Shown: positions 1-5,787, counted from the stretch's first letter. The stretch is 8,529 nucleotides of DNA from Desulfobacterales bacterium (GCA_029940345.1 JAOZRC010000203.1:1-8529), one strand, 5' to 3'. Program-made: numbers and translations. Notes: a model not told the origin generated them from the letters alone.

Positions 1-51
1 AGAACCGCTCTCACGCTTTTGCAGCCGATTTAAGACTTTTCAAACAGGCTC

Positions 52-78
52 TTAGGAACGGGGACGAAATAACTTACC
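52..78 (+). repeat. Half copy of a TTAGGAACG-type repeat
   Basis: This stretch begins TTAGGAACG and continues GGGACGAAATAACTT. It matches the left arm of the palindromic element at 5392-5467 at about 20 of the first 24 positions by hand alignment. No inverted partner is visible within 1-106, so it looks like a solitary arm. It lies just downstream of the stop of the caspase-like gene, which is on the minus strand. Nothing else is recognisable in positions 1-106. Confidence 0.45.
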
Positions 79-106
79 TATTCCGGAGTTCAAACTTCAA
101 TTTTCC

Positions 107-1126
107 TTACTTAATCTCTTGCAGAATTTTATCCATAAGCTGATTAAAATCACCTGGGCTGACGGGTTCTTTCTTGGTAATATCTTTATTGACGCTCTCC
201 GCATGTTCATCAACTGGCGTATCAATATCGCCTGCATCAATTTTATTTAGCTCTTTGTCGTTTATCGGATTGATTTTATACTGAGGCGTCTGTTTATTCC
301 GGGTGTCATAACGCACGCGATCACGAGTGGTCCGCATCACTTTTTCCCATACCGAATCCGGGTTGTTTTCGTTTAATAACGCTTCTTCCAGGGTTGTAAG
401 GAAATTGTAGGTAAAATAGCCTCCCAAAGAGTTTGTTCCCGAGGCATATTGACCCGATTGGCTTCCGCTGGCAATAATCTTGATTTTAGGTTGGATGAAC
501 ATTTTTACGATATTTTCCGGGAAAAATAACTGACGCCGCAAGCTTTGGGCAGCGTATATATCGCGTGTATTGATTAGCGGCGCATTGCAGCAATCCGCCA
601 ATGCGATCATCTGACGGGCATTTTTGCTGTTAAGCATTTCGATAACCTGTCTGAAATCGGTGGTTTTCGCGGCGGTGTCCAGGTAGGGCCATTTGGCCCC
701 GGGGGAACCGTGGCCGTGTCCGGCCCAATGGAATACGATGATATCGTGGGGTTGCACATGAAGGCGTTCAAGAATGTTTAACAATTCTTGATGGGTAATA
801 CGTTTATCTCTTATTAATGGTTTCAAAACAATTCTGTCAAGGCTTTGAGCCGCAATCGCCCCCATCAATCTTTGCATATTGCGTAGATCAATTTGGGTGG
901 ATTGCCCAATTGAGATGTCATCGGTGTCAGCGATAATAATCAAATGAAGCGTGACTTGTTCATTATTCGATGGTGTGTCAACCGGTAAGGTTCCAGTTGT
1001 ATCAATATTCCCAGGAATTGTTGGCGGGGGGAGTTGCGGCGAACTGCAAGCACTTAACCCCAATACGGTGCAAAGCATCAGAAAAAGAGAAACATGACAA
1101 ATGACAATTTTTAGATAGTTACGCAT
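107..1126 (-). CDS. Caspase-like (peptidase C14 family) lipoprotein
   Basis: The product is 339 residues if it starts at 1126. That start has a strong GGAGGG ribosome site 7 bases upstream; an in-frame ATG at 1141 would add five residues and overlap the ribosome site, so I rejected it. The N-terminus is a hydrophobic signal followed by a lipobox, LSAC, with Cys27 as the predicted lipidated residue. Ser at +2 suggests sorting to the outer membrane if the organism follows the Lol rule. A Pro/Thr-rich linker follows, to about residue 55. The caspase fold covers about 57-290: a first strand LHLIIIAD, the catalytic-His motif HWAGHGHG (His137 by the usual GHG pattern) and the catalytic-Cys motif ALADCCNAP (Cys180 by the D-x-C pattern, with Cys179 beside it), then IIASGSQSGQYASG and GGYFTYNFL, typical of the second half of the fold. 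The tail from about 300 is charged and probably disordered. Family knowledge says these are cysteine peptidases; the substrate is unknown. Its upstream gap carries an inserted repeat element. Confidence 0.85.
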   Translation of the reverse strand: MRNYLKIVICHVSLFLMLCTVLGLSACSSPQLPPPTIPGNIDTTGTLPVDTPSNNEQVTLHLIIIADTDDISIGQSTQIDLRNMQRLMGAIAAQSLDRIVLKPLIRDKRITHQELLNILERLHVQPHDIIVFHWAGHGHGSPGAKWPYLDTAAKTTDFRQVIEMLNSKNARQMIALADCCNAPLINTRDIYAAQSLRRQLFFPENIVKMFIQPKIKIIASGSQSGQYASGTNSLGGYFTYNFLTTLEEALLNENNPDSVWEKVMRTTRDRVRYDTRNKQTPQYKINPINDKELNKIDAGDIDTPVDEHAESVNKDITKKEPVSPGDFNQLMDKILQEIK

Positions 1127-1133
1127 AACGATT

Positions 1134-1139
1134 CCCTCC
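1134..1139 (-). promoter_or_regulatory. Ribosome binding site deciding the start of the caspase-like gene
   Basis: On the minus strand this reads GGAGGG and lies 7 bases before the ATG at 1126. It overlaps the codons that would follow an alternative ATG at 1141, so it favours the shorter protein. Confidence 0.7.
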
Positions 1140-1170
1140 ACTTACAAACCTAATTCATTAAAAATTAACA

Positions 1171-1178
1171 GCCTTGAT
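1171..1178. repeat. Left copy of 8-bp direct repeat flanking element A
   Basis: GCCTTGAT stands directly before the left end of the element at 1179-1326. The identical octamer follows its right end at 1327-1334. The arrangement is that of a target-site duplication. Confidence 0.6.
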
Positions 1179-1326
1179 CTAACCGTTCACTCCCCACCCG
1201 ATTTTGTTCCCATGCTCCGGCGTGGGAACGTACTGCGTTGGCCCAGTAACCTTTAATTAACGCGGCTTTGGCCCAAATAAAGTTCCCCGCCGGAGCATGG
1301 GAACCATGGGGCATGTGAAAGGTTAC
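1179..1326. mobile_element. MITE-like element A with terminal inverted repeats
   Basis: This 148-bp element has no coding capacity. Its left end reads CTAACCGTTCACTCCCC. The reverse complement of its right end reads GTAACCTTTCACATGCCCC, an imperfect match. Inside is a perfect 17-bp inverted repeat (1206-1222 and 1288-1304, containing CATGCTCCGG), and the left arm belongs to a second local hairpin at 1206-1229, GTTCCCATGC / GCGTGGGAAC. The exact direct repeats at 1171-1178 and 1327-1334 support insertion as a unit. It separates the exported-protein gene (stop at 1396) from the caspase-like gene, and its hairpins could also end transcription of the former. Confidence 0.65.
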
Positions 1327-1334
1327 GCCTTGAT
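1327..1334. repeat. Right copy of 8-bp direct repeat flanking element A
   Basis: GCCTTGAT follows the GGTTAC right end of element A and is identical to positions 1171-1178. Confidence 0.6.
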
Positions 1335-1395
1335 GATGTGTCAGTTTTCATAATATGAGCGGCGTGTGTCAACAAAATCAAAGAACACCCCGTAA

Positions 1396-1986
1396 TCATT
1401 GCCCAAAAACCGCCCGGAATATCATCATCAACACAGGTCGAGCCAATTGTTCGGTAATATCCTCCTGCACCAGGGCGTCCTTGAAGAAAAAGCCCCATTG
1501 ACTGCTTTGCAAATCCAAAATGATATCAACAACATCGGAATTATTAATAAAGCGCAATAGATAAGTGGGACGCAAGCGGGTGCGCTTGGAAACAAGGAAA
1601 TCATAGCTTGCCCCTTGGGCCGCCAGCGCCCGGATAATTTGGATCTCTGTTGCTTCAAGATCGCGCCCTTTAGCGATAACAGGATAACCATGAAGATGCT
1701 TTGCTTTCAGATCGCTACGCCTGCGCCAGTCAATCTGAAAGGTTTCAACTGTATCAGCGGCAAAAAGCACCTCTATACGCGGATGACCCAAAAATTGAAC
1801 AACAGCATCGTCTATTGAAATATCCCGTGAAATGTTTGGTGGTGAATGATCAGAGACCGTTTTAACGCTGAATGTCCCTGATTTACTTTTTGATGGTACT
1901 ACTTTGCTGTCAGTTGCGGCGGCAGACGCCACCATCATGAATGCAACTAAGAACGCTGCCACGTTTAAACAATGCTTACTTTTCAT
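1396..1986 (-). CDS. Unrecognised exported protein
   Basis: The product is 196 residues from the start at 1986, which has a GGGGGA ribosome-site-like run 3-4 bases upstream. An in-frame ATG at 2007 lacks one and would put a non-hydrophobic lead before the signal. Residues 1-26 form a classic signal peptide with a probable cleavage ASA|A, and no lipobox, so the protein should be periplasmic or surface-exposed. The first 45 or so mature residues are Ser/Lys/Asp-rich and look unstructured. From about residue 60 there is a compact alpha/beta region with the segments FLGHPRIEVLFA, ETFQIDWRRR, LHGYPVIAKG, YLLRFINNSDVVDIILDL and SSQWGFFF. The order (beta strands, an L-x-GYPV turn, a helix, then R-L-R-P and a VDxxLxL strand) loosely resembles small uncharacterised proteins that carry conserved cysteines at the latter two places. 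Here no cysteine remains in the mature protein. I assign no function. Confidence 0.7.
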   Translation of the reverse strand: MKSKHCLNVAAFLVAFMMVASAAATDSKVVPSKSKSGTFSVKTVSDHSPPNISRDISIDDAVVQFLGHPRIEVLFAADTVETFQIDWRRRSDLKAKHLHGYPVIAKGRDLEATEIQIIRALAAQGASYDFLVSKRTRLRPTYLLRFINNSDVVDIILDLQSSQWGFFFKDALVQEDITEQLARPVLMMIFRAVFGQ

Positions 1987-2026
1987 AGTTCCCCCAATTG
2001 TCTTCATGTTATGGACGCAACATGTG

Positions 2027-2149
2027 GTAACTGTTCACTCCCCCAACGTTTAAGTTAATGCGGGACAGCTTCCCGCGCTACATCCTTACGCACGGTTGTG
2101 TCATGTTGGGCGGAAAGCCGCTCCGCTCAGAGGGGGAGTGAACGGTTAC
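2027..2149. mobile_element. MITE-like element B with terminal inverted repeats
   Basis: This 123-bp non-coding element begins GTAACTGTTCACTCCCCC and ends with its inverted copy GGGGGAGTGAACGGTTAC, with one mismatch over 18 bp. Inside are two short hairpins: GCGGGA / TCCCGC at 2060-2076, with a 5-base loop, and GCGG / CCGC at 2110-2121. It fills most of the gap between the universal stress gene and the exported-protein gene. No clean target duplication is visible: the flanks share only a weak CATGT. It starts 17 bp downstream of the stress gene stop, so it may serve as that gene's terminator and also form part of the upstream region of the exported-protein gene. Confidence 0.6.
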
Positions 2150-2165
2150 ATGTAATGTGTATTTA

Positions 2166-3098
2166 TCAAGGTACCAGCCATATAACACAACCCGATGTTT
2201 TTTCAACCACATAACGTGATACGCTTCCGAAAAAGAATGACTTATTCATCCCACTGCGACCCACAACCACGGTTTTATAATTCCCTCTACGGGCTTCATT
2301 GATGATTGTTTTTTTGACGTTAACGTTGCATTTTACATCGCGGACTGTTAATTGATCGGTGCTGATGCCTGCTTCATTGAATATTTTGGAGGCGTGAGCG
2401 AAAAAATTATCTATCCGTCGTTTTTCACCTTTAATGACCAGCTCTCCGATCTGATCATCTTCCGCTATATCGAAATCAACCAGATTTACATCACCGAATT
2501 TGGGCGTTACATGTAAAAGTGTAATCATCACATCCGAATTGCCTTGAAACATGAAGCTAACGTGATCCACAGCGCGTAACGCACTTTCCGAACCATCCAC
2601 AGCCAATAAGATATTAGAAAAATCTGATTTGTCATCAACAATCCACATCGGCGTCACAGCGGAATGTTCCATCAGCTTTCCGGTGACACTTCCCATAAGC
2701 ATCTCTTGAACTTTCGAGATGCCCCTTCGTCCCACAACAATGGCATCCAATTTTTTTTCCAACGAATAGTCTAAAATATCTTTGGCAATTCCGTCTATCC
2801 TGGTCCGATTGACAGTTTTGATCCGGGATGGATCAATTCCGAAATCAACCATCCGGCTTTTAAAACTGTCCAGCACCTTCTGCGCTTTTTCCTTATTTTT
2901 AGTCAATATCAGCCTGAGTTTAGCCCGTTCGGCAGGGTTTCGCCGGGCTTCCTCGACAATATATTGAGAGATCGACGGTTGAATTTTTAAAAGCCTGTAA
3001 TTCAAATTTTTCGCGTGTGTGGACATAGATAGGGCATATTGAACCGCATTTTGTGAATGGATCGAATCATCAACGGCAATTAAAATTTCTTTTTGCAT
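2166..3098 (-). CDS. Tandem-domain universal stress protein (UspA family)
   Basis: The 310-residue product holds two complete UspA-type alpha/beta domains, about 1-156 and 161-310, with no signal or membrane segment, so it is cytoplasmic. Each opens with the family strand and acidic residue (ILIAVDDS near residue 5; ILLAVDGS near 163). Domain 1 ends in a full ATP-binding signature, G123-x2-G126-x9-G136-S137, in VVGRRGISK followed by MGSVT. Domain 2 has the same signature shortened: G280-x2-G283-x7-G291-S292. In this family nucleotide binding is linked to stress survival and dormancy; the exact role here cannot be read from sequence. The start is supported by AAGGAG 6 bases upstream. It is the first gene of a minus-strand run (exported protein, then caspase-like protein), separated by 179- and 269-bp gaps that hold repeats. 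Confidence 0.92.
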   Translation of the reverse strand: MQKEILIAVDDSIHSQNAVQYALSMSTHAKNLNYRLLKIQPSISQYIVEEARRNPAERAKLRLILTKNKEKAQKVLDSFKSRMVDFGIDPSRIKTVNRTRIDGIAKDILDYSLEKKLDAIVVGRRGISKVQEMLMGSVTGKLMEHSAVTPMWIVDDKSDFSNILLAVDGSESALRAVDHVSFMFQGNSDVMITLLHVTPKFGDVNLVDFDIAEDDQIGELVIKGEKRRIDNFFAHASKIFNEAGISTDQLTVRDVKCNVNVKKTIINEARRGNYKTVVVGRSGMNKSFFFGSVSRYVVEKTSGCVIWLVP

Positions 3099-3134
3099 AA
3101 AGGCTCCTTTTTTGCTTGCAATCCGCTAGCATAT

Positions 3135-3142
3135 ATTATAAT
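3135..3142. promoter_or_regulatory. Possible -10 element, readable on both strands
   Basis: ATTATAAT gives TATAAT on the minus strand (3140 to 3135, toward the stress protein gene) and TATAAT on the plus strand (3137 to 3142, toward the tRNA). I find no good -35 at 16-18 bp in either direction; on the plus strand TTGCAA at 3115-3120 is only 15 bp away. It is offered as a candidate only. Confidence 0.25.
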
Positions 3143-3200
3143 CAAAAGTTTTTAAGGTAGCGTATTTTACTCAACCAGTAATTCGGTCGTTTCATATTAA

Positions 3201-3285
3201 GCCTGGGTGGCGGAAATGGTAGACGCAAGGGACTTAAAATCCCTCGGTAAACTTTACCGTGCCGGTTCAAGTCCGGCCCCAGGCA
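3201..3285 (+). tRNA. tRNA-Leu(UAA)
   Basis: This 85-nt gene folds as a class II tRNA. The acceptor arms GCCTGGG and CCCAGGC pair fully, with discriminator A at 3285. The anticodon stem AGGGA / TCCCT (3228-3232, 3240-3244) encloses the loop CTTAAAA, with anticodon TAA at 3235-3237. The long variable arm CGGTA / TACCG marks leucine. The T arm is GCCGG / CCGGC with loop TTCAAGT. No CCA is encoded. It decodes UUA and, by wobble, UUG. It ends 9 bases before the efp stop codon, on the opposite strand. Confidence 0.96.
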
Positions 3286-3294
3286 TTTGAATTC

Positions 3295-3858
3295 CTACTC
3301 TTTTACACGTTCTACATACGTACCTGTTCGCGTGTCAATCCGAACTAACTCCCCCTCTTCAATAAACGGCGGAACCTGCAATTCATAACCGGTTTCAAGC
3401 GTGGCCGGTTTGGAATCCCCGGATGCGGTGTCACCTTTAACCCAAGGGTCCGCTTTACCAACTTTTAAATTGACAAAAAAAGGTAGTGAAACGCCAATTG
3501 GCCTTTCACTGAAAAATAAAATATTACAAACCGTATTTTCCTTTAAAAAATTGCGTGATTCATCCATCTGATCCGCAGTTATAAAAACTTGATCATAGGT
3601 TGATGTATTCATGAAACAATAACTGTCGCCGTCATAATAGAGATATTCCATTTCAAGCTCTTCCAGATCGGCTTCGTTGAATTTATCGCCCGAACGGAAT
3701 GTTCTGTCAAATTGAGCGCCAGTAATCATATTTTTAAGTTTACACTTATAAAGCGCCCTTCCTTTACCGGGTTTGACGAATTGGAATTGAACGATTACAT
3801 ACGGATCGCCGTCCATTTCAATTTTAAGACCTTTTCGCAGGTCTCCACTTTCATACAT
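3295..3858 (-). CDS. efp: Translation elongation factor P
   Basis: The 187-residue product is full length. EF-P binds between the P and E sites of the ribosome and relieves stalling at consecutive prolines. Domain 1 (1-65) is the KOW-like domain carrying the loop KPGKGRA; Lys32 at its tip is the position modified in lysine-type EF-Ps, so a lysine modification is expected rather than the arginine rhamnosylation of EarP-type organisms. The modifying enzymes are not in this window. Domains II and III are OB folds. The C-terminus has the family signature K-P-A-T-L-E-T-G-Y-E-L-Q-V-P-P-F-I-E-E-G and ends TGTYVERVKE. The ribosome site GGAGG is 12 bases from the ATG, rather far. It is probably a single-gene unit with its own promoter, convergent with the tRNA. 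Confidence 0.97.
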   Translation of the reverse strand: MYESGDLRKGLKIEMDGDPYVIVQFQFVKPGKGRALYKCKLKNMITGAQFDRTFRSGDKFNEADLEELEMEYLYYDGDSYCFMNTSTYDQVFITADQMDESRNFLKENTVCNILFFSERPIGVSLPFFVNLKVGKADPWVKGDTASGDSKPATLETGYELQVPPFIEEGELVRIDTRTGTYVERVKE

Positions 3859-3943
3859 AACTTCAGAATTCCTCCCAACAATGCTCAGATAGTTAATTTA
3901 ACAAAGATAACGGCCTGCATAAGCCGCCACTTACGCGCAACCT

Positions 3944-3971
3944 ATAATACATAAAAAAATTAAACATTCAA
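3944..3971 (-). promoter_or_regulatory. Candidate sigma-70 promoter of efp
   Basis: On the minus strand, TTGAAT (3971-3966) and TATTAT (3949-3944) are separated by 16 bp. This places transcription start near 3937 and leaves a leader of about 80 bases before the efp ATG. The hexamers match consensus at 4/6 and 5/6. Confidence 0.4.
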
Positions 3972-3989
3972 ATCATCACTAAATTTTGC

Positions 3990-4135
3990 TATACTTGAGG
4001 AAGGTCATAATTTGGGATTTTCATTTTGTGATTAAATTAATAGATTTCAGTGTTCAGGTTTCAGTCTTTAGCGCAAACGTCCTGACACCTGAAACAATAA
4101 TTATAAAATCACAAATTATAACCTTGCCTAGTATA
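3990..4135. repeat. Nested inverted-repeat element between efp and the binding-protein gene
   Basis: The outer arms lie at about 3990-4024 and 4101-4135. The left reads TATACT, AGGAAGGTCATAATTTG, GGATTTT; the reverse complement of the right reads TATACT, AGGCAAGGTTATAATTTG, TGATTTT, with a 2-base bulge and few mismatches. A second inverted pair lies inside, TCAGGTTTCAG near 4034 against CTGACACCTGA near 4082. The whole 146 bp could fold into one long cruciform. It differs in sequence from elements A-C and is AT-rich. It fills most of the 344-bp gap 3859-4202, and otherwise I see only the efp promoter there. It lies just past the stop of the binding-protein gene and may terminate it. Confidence 0.55.
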
Positions 4136-4202
4136 CAAGCATGGTGGGTAAGTAGTCGGCCTTCATGTAATTGTTCTGGTTCCGTTATCGCCACAAATTT
4201 CC

Positions 4203-5288
4203 TTACTTACGTTTAGCTTTTTCCCACATTACTTTAAATCCATTTTGATGACGTGTAGACAACACTTTCCATAAAATTAAGTTGTTTTTAAAATAACTTG
4301 GATCATCGAGATGGTATGTTTTCACTTCTTCCGGAGTTAAGTGTTCCTTAATGGACAGATTGACTGGAAATTGCCCAATACTTCTTACATAATCCACCTG
4401 CATCTCCACTCCGATTGAATAATTGATCCATTCTTCAGCAATACGCTTCATTTTGTAATTTTTCTTTAAAGAATAACCAATTAGCCAGTTATCCACCCAT
4501 CCCGTTGTTCCCTCTTTGGGTTGAGCAAATTTCCAAATTTCCCCTCGTTTTTTGAGTTCTGGAAAAGAAAATCCCCATGCTGTCGCAAGAGCTAATCCCT
4601 GAAGGCCATCGGCCTCATCTACGCCGATCCATAAAGATTTGGCGTTTTGGGCCAAGGTTCGTAATCGGCGCTTCATTTTTTGATTATCTTTGAAAATTTC
4701 AAAATCAAATATTTGCTGTTTATTGAACCCCAAAGCTAACGCCGTGCTGTAAATATTCGATTCGTGGTAGTCCGAACTAATTGTATACTTTCCCGCGTAT
4801 TTGGCATCCCAAAGGACGTTCCAACTTGTAGGCGGTTCCTTAAAAAATTTTGTGTTGTATGCTAACCCATATGGACCATATACGATGGGGACGCCGTAAA
4901 CTTTCCCATTTTGTGTGATGTAATTCGCTTTTTGCAAAGAAGGAATAATTTTTTTGTAATTCGGTATATTCTCTAAATCAATCGGCAATACCACTTTCGC
5001 CTTAATGAATTTCCACCTGTCAGATTTTGGAATATTATGTGCAGGGCTGATAAGATCAACTTTTCTTCCTCGAATCTTATCAAAAAATTCTTGAGGATCA
5101 GAGACATGTGTCACTGTTACTTTTAGATCTATTCCATACTTTGTTTCGATCAGTTTTTCGAACTTTTGGGTATATTTTGGAGGCGCATAGCCCTCCCAAC
5201 ATAAGATTCTCAATTCTTCTGACTGACCATAAGAAACGGAACAAGCCAATGCTACCAAAATCGTAATTATCGCTTTTAAATATTTCAT
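4203..5288 (-). CDS. Orphan ABC transporter substrate-binding protein, spermidine/putrescine (PotD/PotF) type
   Basis: The 361-residue product starts with a signal peptide (1-21, cleavage near SYG|Q). The mature part has the polyamine-binding-protein layout: a first strand LRILCWEGYAPP (27-37), an acidic/aromatic middle, GKVYGVPIVYGPYGLAYNT near 128-146, SWNVLWDAKYAGKY near 155-168, and the late motifs GLALATAWGFS and TTGWVDNWLIGYS. In PotD-type proteins aromatic and acidic residues at equivalent places cage the amine; the exact ligand is not determined here. The start is well supported by AGGAGG 5-6 bases upstream. No permease or ATPase gene lies beside it: the neighbours are efp and, divergently, guaA. 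It may share a transporter coded elsewhere or act as a sensory binding protein. It looks more AT-rich than guaA. Confidence 0.9.
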   Translation of the reverse strand: MKYLKAIITILVALACSVSYGQSEELRILCWEGYAPPKYTQKFEKLIETKYGIDLKVTVTHVSDPQEFFDKIRGRKVDLISPAHNIPKSDRWKFIKAKVVLPIDLENIPNYKKIIPSLQKANYITQNGKVYGVPIVYGPYGLAYNTKFFKEPPTSWNVLWDAKYAGKYTISSDYHESNIYSTALALGFNKQQIFDFEIFKDNQKMKRRLRTLAQNAKSLWIGVDEADGLQGLALATAWGFSFPELKKRGEIWKFAQPKEGTTGWVDNWLIGYSLKKNYKMKRIAEEWINYSIGVEMQVDYVRSIGQFPVNLSIKEHLTPEEVKTYHLDDPSYFKNNLILWKVLSTRHQNGFKVMWEKAKRK

Positions 5289-5316
5289 GCTTTCCTCCTG
5301 ATTTATAGTAGATTAC

Positions 5317-5357
5317 ATGAAAATTTTTTCATTTTCTAAATATGAAAAAATTTTCAT
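5317..5357. promoter_or_regulatory. Perfect 16-bp inverted repeat upstream of the binding-protein gene
   Basis: ATGAAAATTTTTTCAT at 5317-5332 and its exact reverse complement at 5342-5357 are separated by 9 bp. Each half is itself nearly palindromic, ATGAAAA / TTTTCAT. It ends 28 bp before the ATG at 5288, where a promoter or operator would be expected. It could be a pair of operator half-sites for a dimeric regulator, or a leader hairpin. I could not place a convincing -35/-10 pair around it. Confidence 0.4.
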
Positions 5358-5391
5358 AACAGGGTGGATATTTTTTAATAAAATATCTGAG

Positions 5392-5467
5392 TTAGGAACG
5401 CGGATTAAATAAATTGGACATAAATTGCGAAGAATTTGCGTTCAATTTATTGAATCCGCGTTCCTAA
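5392..5467. repeat. Palindromic REP/MITE-like element D
   Basis: The left arm 5392-5419 starts TTAGGAACGCGGATTAAATA. The reverse complement of the right arm 5440-5467 starts TTAGGAACGCGGATTCAATA. The arms agree at about 26 of 28 positions, with a short AT-rich centre. A related half copy is at 52-78. A 7-bp direct repeat TATCTGA (5384-5390 and 5483-5489) flanks it loosely, but 15 bases beyond its right end, so I do not call it a target duplication. It sits in the divergent gap between the binding-protein gene and guaA. Confidence 0.6.
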
Positions 5468-5523
5468 GTCGGTCAAATTGAGTATCTGAAAGAATATATA
5501 AGCCGATCAGTTTTCAAAACAAG

Positions 5524-5552
5524 TTGACTTTTAAGAGCATCTCTAACATATT
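5524..5552 (+). promoter_or_regulatory. Weak candidate promoter for guaA
   Basis: TTGACT (5524-5529) and CATATT (5547-5552) are 17 bp apart, matching consensus at 5/6 and 4/6. If used, the guaA leader would be about 265 bases and would include the whole of element C. No other pair nearer to guaA looks better. Confidence 0.3.
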
Positions 5553-5634
5553 CGACCTATTTTCGCAAATCGTTTATGCGATGCGAATTTTAGGATTTCT
5601 CCCAAGAAGATAGTTTGCTGAAAGACACCTGGAA

Positions 5635-5787
5635 GTAACCATTCCCCTAAGCGGATATGCTTGGGATTTGCATTTTAGCCAGTAAGTCGGGTTAGCGAAG
5701 CGTAACCCGACAACAGCCGGCTTTAACATCGGGTTACGCTTCGCTAATCCGACCTACAAGTTCTACGAAGGGGGAATGAACGGTTAC
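5635..5787. mobile_element. MITE-like element C with terminal inverted repeats
   Basis: The right end, GGGGGAATGAACGGTTAC, is the inverted form of the ends of elements A and B. The left end, GTAACCATTCCCC, aligns with it if four bases (GTTC) are missing. The core holds two inverted copies of a 26-bp unit: 5686-5711 is itself a hairpin, GTCGGGTTA / TAACCCGAC, and 5728-5753 is its inverted copy with two differences. A small AAGC / GCTT hairpin lies at 5649-5662. No target duplication is seen. The element ends 37 bp before the guaA start. Confidence 0.6.

Noticed and set aside
1127..1141. Upstream in-frame ATG at 1141 for the caspase-like gene
   Set aside because: The GGAGGG ribosome site lies between it and the ATG at 1126, and the signal peptide begins properly at 1126.
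1367..1372. TTGACA on the minus strand as a -35 box for the caspase-like gene
   Set aside because: No acceptable -10 lies 16-18 bp downstream; the nearby TATTAT is only 11 bp away, and element A lies between it and the gene.
1428..1818. Open frames of 60-90 codons on either strand inside the exported-protein gene
   Set aside because: They lack ribosome sites and recognisable protein character, and they overlap a frame with a clear signal peptide.
1987..2007. Upstream in-frame ATG at 2007 for the exported protein
   Set aside because: No ribosome site precedes it, and the signal peptide begins at 1986.
3986..4216. A 76-codon plus-strand open frame
   Set aside because: It runs through the arms of the nested inverted repeat and has no ribosome site, so it is a by-product of AT-rich repeat sequence.
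5384..5489. TATCTGA direct repeat as a target duplication of element D
   Set aside because: The right copy is 15 bases beyond the element's end, so it does not flank it directly and could be chance.
5469..5634. A purine riboswitch ahead of guaA
   Set aside because: I looked for the conserved purine-aptamer core and its paired loops and did not see them.
1171..5787. CRISPR array
   Set aside because: The repeated sequences are inverted pairs at scattered sites, not regularly spaced direct repeats with spacers.
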